Shown here in pieces: positions 56,639-64,000 of a stretch of 64,000 bases of DNA (its first letter is position 1; every line of letters starts with the position of its first letter). Location of the stretch: assembly GCF_003086295.3 (NCBI RefSeq), contig NC_092048.1, positions 36,394,425-36,458,424 of the forward strand, in the 5' to 3' direction. The position numbers and the translations under genes are program-made. A model generated the notes under the pieces. It did not search any database, was not told the DNA's origin, and saw nothing but the letters and a program-made list of their open reading frames with translations. Origin of the DNA: Arachis hypogaea (taxonomy: Eukaryota > Streptophyta > Magnoliopsida > Fabales > Fabaceae).

Positions 56639-58223
56639 TGATAAACCCCGTTTTTAGGGTTTATCTTGTATGGATTTTGGGGGATTCATCAATATTCTTT
56701 CACACTTATTCATACAAAATGCATGGTTTTGTGTTTCTTTCCTGATTTTGCTTTATGGTTGAAAACATGCTTCTTTTACACTAAATACGTTATATTTGAA
56801 GCCTCTTCTATTACCATTCAATACCGTGATCTGTTTATTAAGTGATTTCAGAGTTATAGGGCAAGGATGGCCTAGAAGAGAGGAAGGAAGCATGCATAAA
56901 TAGAAGGAGCATAGAAAATGGAGCTTTGGAGCTTGAGCAGCGACGCGTACGCGTGCCTTACGCGTACGCGTGGATGCGCGCTGCTAGGATCGGCGCGAAG
57001 AAGCCAAGGCTAGAAGCTGGCGCATTTGCATGGCTGGGCAAGAACCTCATGGACGCGCAAACTCCAGGGACGCGCACTCGTGCTTTACGCGTACGCGTTG
57101 GTGCTCGCACGTGATTTTTAAGTGAAAACGTGCTTGGCGATTTCACAGAGGCTGTGGGGCCCAATCTGAACCAACTTTGGCGCCAAAAAGCTTAAGAGGA
57201 CCAAGGGATGAGGGAATTGACATTCATTCACACATTTAGATATTTCTAGTTAGTTTTTGGAAGTTACATTTTAGAGAGAGAAACTCTAGCTTCTCTCTAG
57301 GTTTTTTCTTTCTCAATTTGGAATTCTCTTGGATCCATTGGTGAGATCTATTGTCAACTCAATTCTACATTGCTTCAAGTTGTAGATCTAATTCTCCTAC
57401 TCTCAATTTAGTTCTTGTTGCTCAAGTTACTTTGGATCCTAGATTTGGATATTGTTACTTTGATTTTCATTAATGCATTGAGGAATTTCATGTTCATTGT
57501 TGTTAATTGTTTTATTGTTATTGATTGTTTGTGTTAAATAACCTTGCTTTGGATTTTCTTCTCAATTTCGTAATGTTTTCCAATTTTGCTCACCAAGTGT
57601 TTGAGGAAATGTTCACTATAGCTATGGAGTAAATTTCTCATTTTTGGCTTAGGGGTTAGGTAATTGGAGACACTTGAATTGTCAATATCTTTTGTTAATT
57701 CATAATTGAAAATTGCTAATTGAATTGCATGCCACTAAAGCTAGACTTTTCCTTGGATTAGACTAGGACTTGTGGATCCAATTTGATTATCTTCACTTGA
57801 CTTTCCTTCATAGTTAGATGTTGACTAAGTGAACAATAACCAATTAGTGTCACAATTGGTAGAGATTATGATGATAGAACTTCCAATTCTCACCCCTAGC
57901 CAAGGATTTTACATTGATTGATTGCTATTTCTTCATTAGTTTGATCTCTTGGTTTTCTCATTCCAACTCTTAATTGCTTGTTGTCTAAACTCATGTCCAT
58001 TTACTTTTCTTGCACTCAATTCCAAAACACCAAGAATCCTAATCAATGATGTGCACTTTGGAACAACTCCTAGGGAGAACGACTCGGGACTTTACTCCCG
58101 GTTATTGATTTTGAATTGTGGTGACACAATCTCTTGTTTGATGCAGAATTGCTTGTCGGTTTAGACTATACTCATGATGGAATTTCATTGATAAATTCTA
58201 TACCGGCAAGAAATCTCTCATCA
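56639..58223 (+). mobile_element. 1.59-kb solo LTR in the copia element
   Basis: Starts TGATAAACCCC, ends CTCTCATCA, with a perfect TSD ATATT (56634-56638 and 58224-58228). The ends and the inner CTAGGGAGAACGACTCGGGA motif near 58070 recall Athila-type LTRs of legumes (inference). It carries ACGCGTACGCGT motifs near 56943-56972 and 57088. No internal element sequence remains. Confidence 0.78.
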
Positions 58224-58228
58224 ATATT

Positions 58229-58671
58229 TCATTGACAATTGTCTTATTTCGGTTCCATTTCTCTTCTGCAAAGACATAATTTATCGAGATCTCGTCATTT
58301 TCACAATTTTCAGGTACTTGAACGTCTTCTGGCGTTAAAATTATATCAGAATTTTGGACAACTGCAGGTGTCTTTACTATGTCTTTTTCAACAGGAATAA
58401 TATTTACCTCTTTTCTTTTTTGAGGATTTTTGTCTTTGGAACCGACAGGCCTGCCACACTTCTGGCGTGAATTTACTTCAGTGGCTATTTGTTCGACTGG
58501 GACATCAATTCGAATTGGAGAATTTTTCACTGGTATATAAGATTTGGTTATCCTCTTTGTATCGAAAAATGCATCAAGAAATTCATTTGCTATTCTTTGC
58601 AAATGTATAATATTTTGAACTTCTAGTTCACTTTGCCCTGACCGAGGATCTTTCCAAGGTGTATGTTCCAC
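58229..58671 (-). pseudogene. Copia integrase-RT linker
   Basis: Minus-strand open stretch with G-R-P-x-G-S-K-D-K-N-P near 58430 and E-N-D-E-I-S-I-N-Y near 58290, the spacer between integrase and RT in many plant copia elements. It continues at 56633 beyond the solo LTR and ends at 58671 by truncation. Confidence 0.7.
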
Positions 58672-59600
58672 TACTAGGCGGGAAGGCTCTAGTGAAGTTG
58701 CGGTTTGGTTGTATGCTTTTCCTTTCTCTCTTGAAGGGAGAGCTAAGGAGTGGTTTTATTCTTTGCCCAGTGAGACTGTTAGTGATTGGGACTTGCTTTG
58801 AAGGGAATTCTTAGACAAATTCTTTCCTGCGGTGGTGACCGATAAGTTGCGGAAAGAAATTTCATGCATTGTCCAAGGTGAATTGGAAACTCTATACGAG
58901 TATTGGGAACGGTTCCGAAAGCTTCTTGACTCATGCCTCAACCATATGATTGACACTCTAGTGTTGATTAGCTATTTTTGCCAAGGAATGAAATCACAAG
59001 ACAAGATCCTCCTAGATGCTTCAAGCAATGGTTCCTTGACAAAATATAGAACGGCGGAAGAGGCATGGCAATTGATCACCGATTTGGCCGAGTCCACCTT
59101 ACATGCTAGACAAAGGAGCAATCATCCTAGAGTCGTAAATGAAGTTTCTTCTAGTGGTGAGATCGCCGCCCTTACCAAAACCTTGGGCGAGATGACAAGT
59201 ATTCTAAAGCAACTCCAAATAAATCAACAACAACCTCCACTTCATCAACAACAACCTCCACCCCCTCAACAACAACAAAGTCAACAATTGGTCCCCCAAA
59301 GAGTGTGCGGTATTTGCTCTTGCTACTCCCATTATACGGATGAATGTCCGAGTCTCCAAGAGGACAACACCATAGCGGCTACTAATGCCTACTACAATCG
59401 TCCCAACCAAGGGTACCCTTAACAAGGAAGCAACTATAACCAAGGGTATCCCCAACAAGGAAGCAATTACAACCAAGGGGGTAACAACTATAATCATGGT
59501 TGGCAAGACAACTCCAACCAAAGATGGCGGGATAATTATAACCAAGGAGGTAGGGACAATGGAGGAAATCAAAGGTAGAACAACAACAATCCACAAAACC
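58672..59600 (+). pseudogene. Athila-type gag
   Basis: Gag core near 58700-58760 (L-E-G-R-A-K-E-W-F-Y-S-L-P), a TGA near 58798, then an open 196-codon run from 58832: Y-E-Y-W-E-R-F-R-K-L-L near 58895, a Gln/Pro-rich tract at 59218-59285, and a zinc knuckle C-G-I-C...H-Y-T-D-E-C near 59310-59350. The tail is a tract of Asn/Gln/Gly-rich repeats to about 59700. Capsid protein of the retrotransposon; N-terminus missing. Confidence 0.75.
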
Positions 59601-61157
59601 GTTACTCACAAAACTCTCCATATCAACAACCAAACCAAGGAAGAAACTACCAAACCTACCAACCACCTCATCAAAGACAAGCACCTCCACCCAACCAACC
59701 ATAAGCCCCTCAAATCACCTATCCTTCCCCTTCCTCCAATTAAGATGAAACACTCCGTTCCATCCTTCAAGGACAAAAATAACTTCAAACTACAATTGCC
59801 TCTAGCCTTACCGGTCTTACTTCCACTCTCCAAGATCTTATAGCCCGCATGGAACCACCTTCTACCTCCACTCTTCAAGATTCAAGTTCAAGCTTCAAGT
59901 TCTAGTGCCATACCCTTTCAACCTCTACCCAACCCCAAGGGTGGCATCAATGTTATTACCTTGAGGTCCGGAAGCAAATTGCAAGAGAGGGGTCCAAAGG
60001 AACCAAGCCCAATGATAGTCACTCAAGATGAGGATGTGGTTGAGATAGAAGAAATTGAAGAGGAGGATGAGGCACATGAGGTAGTTGAAGATGAAGTCCC
60101 CTAACCAAGAAGCGTGTAGAACTTGACCCCAAAATGGTAGAAATGTTCAAGAAAGTTGAGGTAACTATCTATCTCTTTGATGCTATCCATCAAGTACCTA
60201 AATATGCCAAGTTTCTTAAAGACTTATGCATGAATAAAGAAAGAATTCATGAGTTAGAAACTATTCCATTGGGGAGCTCTATTTTGGCTTTAATGGGAGC
60301 AATACCAGAAAAGTGTGGTGATCCGGGCCCTTGCTTAGTCACTTGTACCATAGATGGTGTCCAATTCATTGATTGTATGTGTGATCTTGGTGCATGCGTT
60401 AGTATTATGCCTCTTTCCGTTTATCATATATTGAAGCTCCCACCGTTGAAGCGGTCGGCGGCTAGGTTTGTCTTAGTGGATAAGAGCATAATAACTATGA
60501 CGGGGTATTGCGGAAGATGTGTTGGTAAACATAAAGGGTTTGGTATTTCCGATTGATTTTCACATCCTTGAGATACCGCCTAGAGAATCCAAAAGGACAT
60601 CGTCTATCTTACTTGGGAGGCCATTTTTTAGGACCTCTAGGTTCAAATTGGATGTCTATTCGGGAACTTATTCTTTTGAGATTGACGGAAGAGTTGTAAG
60701 CTTTAGTCTTGATGAAGCCATGAGGCACCCACCGGAGGATCATTCCATATTACGGTGTGACTTAATTGACAATGTTGTGGCCGAAGTACATTATGCTAAT
60801 CTTGATGAGAAGAGTACGACTGAAGGACCAAGTGTGGGGAGCCCCCACGAATGTGAAGAGAACACCATACCCCCTTCGGTCTTACCGGAAGTTCAAATGC
60901 CAAGTCAAGAACAAAGTGTAGAGTTGAAGCCACTACCACCCCACCTAAAATATGCCTATCTTGATGAAGCTCACAAGTTCCCGGTGATTGTTGCAAGGGA
61001 GTTCACTCCTCAACAAGAGGAGAAGTTGCTTCATGTTTTGAGGAGAAACAAAAAGGCCATAGGATGGAGCTTGGCGGACCTAGTGGGCATAAGCCCCCAA
61101 GTGTGTGAGCACCAAATCTTCTTAGAAGAAGGAGCTAGACCTGTTCAGCAACCTTAA
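59601..61157 (+). pseudogene. Athila-type protease and linker
   Basis: After the Asn/Gln-rich gag tail comes an acidic E-E-I-E-E-E-D-E stretch near 60050. The protease block is at 60134-60556, with C-D-L-G-A-C-V-S-I-M-P near 60380 (active-site D-L-G-A). A frame change near 60530 leads to 60519-61157, the long linker with L-G-R-P-F-F near 60615 and A-I-G-W-S-L-A-D-L near 61060, ending with TAA at 61155. Confidence 0.75.
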
Positions 61158-62700
61158 AAGCGTTTGAATCCTACCATACTAGAGGTTGTAAAGAAGGAGG
61201 TAACCCGGTTATTAGAAGCGGACATTATCTATCCTATTTCGGATAGTGAATGGGTAAGTCCCGTACAAGTCATTCCAAAGAAGCCCGGGGTTACTACAAT
61301 CAAGAATGAGAGCGGTGAGCTTATAGATACGAGGGTGCAAAACTCATGGAGGGTGTGTATTGACTACCGGCGTTTGAACACGGCCACGAGGAAGGATCAC
61401 TTTCCGCTACTGTTCATTGATCAAATGCTTGATCGATTGTTTGGTAAATCTCATTACTGTTTCTTAGATGGCTATTCGGGGTATTTTCAGATCCACATTG
61501 CTTTAGAAGATCAGGAGAAAATTATCTTTACATGCCCCTTTGGAACTTATGCCTACAAGCGCATGCCATTTGGCTTATGCAACGCACTGGCAACTTTCCA
61601 AAGGTGTATGATGAGTATATTTACAGATCTTCTAGAGCATTGCATGGAGGTGTTCATGGATGATTTTAGTGTCTATGGGGACTCCTTTGATCTTTGCTTG
61701 GACAACCTTGCAAAAGTGTTAGAGAGGTGTACTAAATCAAACATTGTTTTAAATTTTGAGAAGTGTCATTTTATAGTTAGACAAGGTATTGTTTTAGGAC
61801 ACATTGTCTCTAGTAGTGGTATTTCTATGGATCCGGCGAAGTTCAATGTTATATCTAGTTTGCTTTATCCCTCCTCCGAGAGGGAAGTCCGTGCGTTCCT
61901 TGGTCATGCAGGTTTTTACTGGTGATTTATTAAGGACTTTAGTAAGGTGGCACTACCTCTATCTTGATTGTTGCAAAAAAACTTTGAATTTGATCTAAGT
62001 GAAGAGTGCATGGAGGCTTTTGACAAGCTCAAAGTTGCATTGACACAAGCTCCCATTGTAAGAGGGCCCGACTAGAGTCGGCCATTCGAGATAATGTGTG
62101 ACGCATCAAACTATGCGGTGGGAGCTGCGCTAGCACAGCGTAAAGGTAAAGATCCATATGTCATTGCCTATGCCTCTAAAACTTTGGATGGAGCCCAATC
62201 CAATTACACTACCACCGAGAAGGAATTGTTGACTATTGTCTTTGCTTTGGATAAATTCCGAGCTTATCTACTTTGTTCCAAGGTAGTAGTGTACTCGGAT
62301 CATGCGGCTTTGAAATATTTGTTGGCCAAGAAAGAGTCTAAACCAAAGTTGATTAGATGGGTTTTGTTATTGCAAGAATTTGACCTGAAAATCAAAGATA
62401 GGAGTGGTTCGCAAAATCTAGTGGCGGATCACTTGAGTCGCCTTGAGCACACAAAGGGCGATTCCACTCCTATTAATGATGCTTTCCCCTTTGAGGGCTT
62501 GCAAGCAATCTCTAAAGTGATCCTTTGGTATGCACCTATTGCCAATTACTTGGTGTCTCACGCCTTTCCTCCCAATTTCTCCAAGCATCAAAAGGATAAG
62601 CTTAAAAGCGAATCCGAATATTATGTATGGGATGACCCATACCTTTGGAGATGTGGTGCAGATCAAGTAATTAGGAGGTGCATCCCACAAACCGAAGAAG
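61158..62700 (+). pseudogene. Athila-type reverse transcriptase and RNase H
   Basis: The same frame carries RT (61164-61925: C-I-D-Y-R-R-L-N near 61350, M-P-F-G-L-C-N-A near 61565, catalytic F-M-D-D near 61660). A TGA at 61923 is followed by a gap with further stops. RNase H lies at 62094-62500 ([27 protein letters not shown]). The zinc-finger start of integrase (V-I-R-R-C-I-P) near 62670 is where the homology breaks off. Confidence 0.8.
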
Positions 62701-63544
62701 CCACCTACGAAGAGGGCACCTCAAAGATCGACCACCAAGGCACACCAAGCACCAAAAGCTAAGTTTCCCAACCGTTATTGTGGGCTCATGTTCTCCCTTA
62801 TGATTGAAAGGAACTATCACTCTGAACCTCTTCTCGCCCCTCCGGCCTACATTGTTCAGTTTGTGATACCTCGCATCAAGGGGCGACAGTGGGGGTTTCT
62901 CATGAGAAGACCGCAGGAGGCCAACCTTTCTTGGTGGTGGAGTTTTACTCCAACTACCACTCACCTTCTCTCGCATCAGTTTTTGTGCGTCGAAAACAAG
63001 TCCCCGTCTCGGAGGAAGCTATTCAAGGAGTACTTAAGACCGGGCCATTGGGGGATGGGATGGACGTTTACCAAGAGGTCTTGACGTAGCATTGTGAATA
63101 TGGTTTCGATTGGGATGCCATTCTTCGGGTAATTGCCGAACCGGAAGTGTTTTGGACCCGAGGGAGAATGAGACCCCGGCCCAACGGCATTGACGCGCAT
63201 TTTTTCACTGTAGAGGCTCAGGCATGGGCCTAAATCTTATCCCATTATGTGCTTCCAACCACCCACGAGTCATCTATCACCGCAAAGCTAGCCCTATTGG
63301 TGTGGTGCATACTTATAGAGAAACCGGTCAACATCCCTCTTCTAATCCGACAAGCCATGGGTCGTGTCCATGCTAGGAGAAACCTACCCTTCCCCGCTTT
63401 GGTGACCGAGTTAGTTGCCGCTGCTGGTGTTCCCCGGGAGGCTAAGGACCGGAAAGCACTGATTCCAGTAGAGGACGACGTCGTCCCAACCGGAAAATAT
63501 CTCAAGCCTCTGGCGGACACCGGGAACATTGACATAGCTATTTG
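62680..63544 (+). pseudogene. 'Putative plant transposon protein' ORF (Transposase_32-like)
   Basis: A Lys/Pro-rich start (62690-62760) is followed by a domain seen in proteins annotated 'putative plant transposon protein': E-F-Y-S-N-Y near 62940, P-V-S-E-E-A-I-Q-G near 63002, and later L-P-T-T-H-E-S-S-I-T-A and L-L-I-R-Q-A-M-G-R near 63255-63365. It ends I-D-I-A-I at 63543. A frameshift near 62915 and TAGs near 63087 and 63231 break it. Function unknown; in legumes it accompanies Athila-like elements (recalled, not checked). Confidence 0.6.
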
Positions 63545-64000
63545 AAGCGTGGCAATCGACCGAGAGCACGGGTTTGGATTTTCACACTAAAATAGGATTG
63601 GCGTTGCAAGCATAGACCGAACCCAACAATCGATCGCCGATCAAATTGGAAATTCAAAAGATGTGTCACAATTCAAAACTAATTCAAAACCGAGAGTATT
63701 TGACTCCCAGGTCGTCTCCCAAGGAACACTTGAGAACAATGAGTGTGTGATTCTGGTTGTAGTGATCAAGGGGTTGTCAATGAAGAAATGAACATATAAA
63801 GCAATAAAAGAACATGCAAAATTGTAATGATTGAACTAATAAAGAAAGTAAAGAATTGACTATGTAATATAAACAAGTAAAGTATAAAAGAGATTAACAT
63901 AGAAGTGTAGGAAAGATTGAAAGCATAGAAAGAGTCTTGGCTTGGAGTGAGCTAAGAGTCCTTTCCTTGCTGGAACCACAACTATGACAATTATGATGGA
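63545..64000 (-). repeat. LTR-like segment, runs off the window
   Basis: On the minus strand it has GGGAGACGACCTGGGAGTC and a following Thr/Leu-free AT-rich run, the motif seen near the 3' end of the solo LTR at 56639-58223 (CTAGGGAGAACGACTCGGGA). Probably the U5 end of another Athila-type LTR in opposite direction. No coding content; the rest lies outside. Confidence 0.45.

Larger units (their letters stand above)
53601..58671 (-). mobile_element. Ty1/copia element, 5'-truncated
   Basis: The 3' LTR and most of the RT-RNase H half are present; gag, protease and the integrase core are missing. The minus strand ends abruptly at 58671 against Athila sequence. A Mutator-like MITE sits in the LTR and a 1.6-kb solo LTR sits in pol. 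Confidence 0.8.
58672..63544 (+). mobile_element. Athila-lineage Ty3/gypsy element, both ends missing
   Basis: Plus strand gag, protease, RT and RNase H followed by an unrelated-looking ORF. The 5' LTR and gag start are lost at the copia junction (58671/58672). Integrase is absent: RNase H is followed almost at once by the third ORF. Frames shift several times. Confidence 0.75.

Overview
This is a plant nuclear window, and almost all of it is repeats. It is AT-rich and has no recognisable intact host gene. The elements are typical of a dicot genome: Ty3/gypsy elements of the Tat and Athila lineages, a Ty1/copia element, a LINE, a TRIM, CACTA, Mutator-like and Tourist-like MITEs, and tRNA-derived short repeats. 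The retrotransposon families and the ACGCGT-rich motifs in two solo LTRs suggest a legume, possibly Arachis (peanut or a wild relative). That species guess is an inference from memory of such repeats and is not proven here.

The most interesting part is 10380-17750: a nearly genome-length endogenous pararetrovirus (Caulimoviridae), soymovirus-like in gene order. On the + strand it carries a small ORF, coat protein, Pol (protease, reverse transcriptase, RNase H), a translational transactivator, an intergenic promoter (as-1-like element plus TATA), a leader with an AATAAA, a movement protein, several small coiled-coil ORFs, and a tRNA-Met primer-binding site inside a 33-codon ORF. Many neighbouring ORFs are linked by ATGA stop/start overlaps. 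The movement protein and two small ORFs next to it are open. Coat protein, Pol and transactivator each carry one or two stops or a frameshift. The insertion sits in the second unit of a 97-98-bp host tandem duplication and is bounded by a 10-bp direct repeat.

Region 1-10379: a broken LINE ORF1 fragment (1-777), a Tourist-like MITE, low-copy AT-rich DNA, a 121-bp tandem array, a 1.16-kb foldback, an AT microsatellite and two tRNA-derived short repeats.

Region 17955-46059: a nest of retrotransposons. The outermost is a gag-only LTR element on the - strand. Tat-type element A (- strand, 19949-44030) inserted into its gag with TSD GAAAG. Tat-type element B (+ strand, 21042-31604) sits inside the 3' untranslated part of A. 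A also received a MITE, a TRIM (TSD AGAGA) and a 3.03-kb solo LTR (TSD CCAAC). The outer element also holds a 366-bp solo LTR (TSD GTAAC). Both A and B carry an accessory gene antisense to gag-pol, with an intron.

Region 46060-64000: AT-rich DNA with a strong 877-bp foldback (48230-49106), a decayed zinc-knuckle (cold-shock protein-like) fragment, a CACTA MITE, a GC-rich island, and a 5'-truncated copia element (- strand) hit by a Mutator-like MITE and a 1.6-kb solo LTR. A + strand Athila-type element follows; it lacks integrase and ends in a 'putative plant transposon protein' ORF. Another LTR-like piece runs off the right edge.
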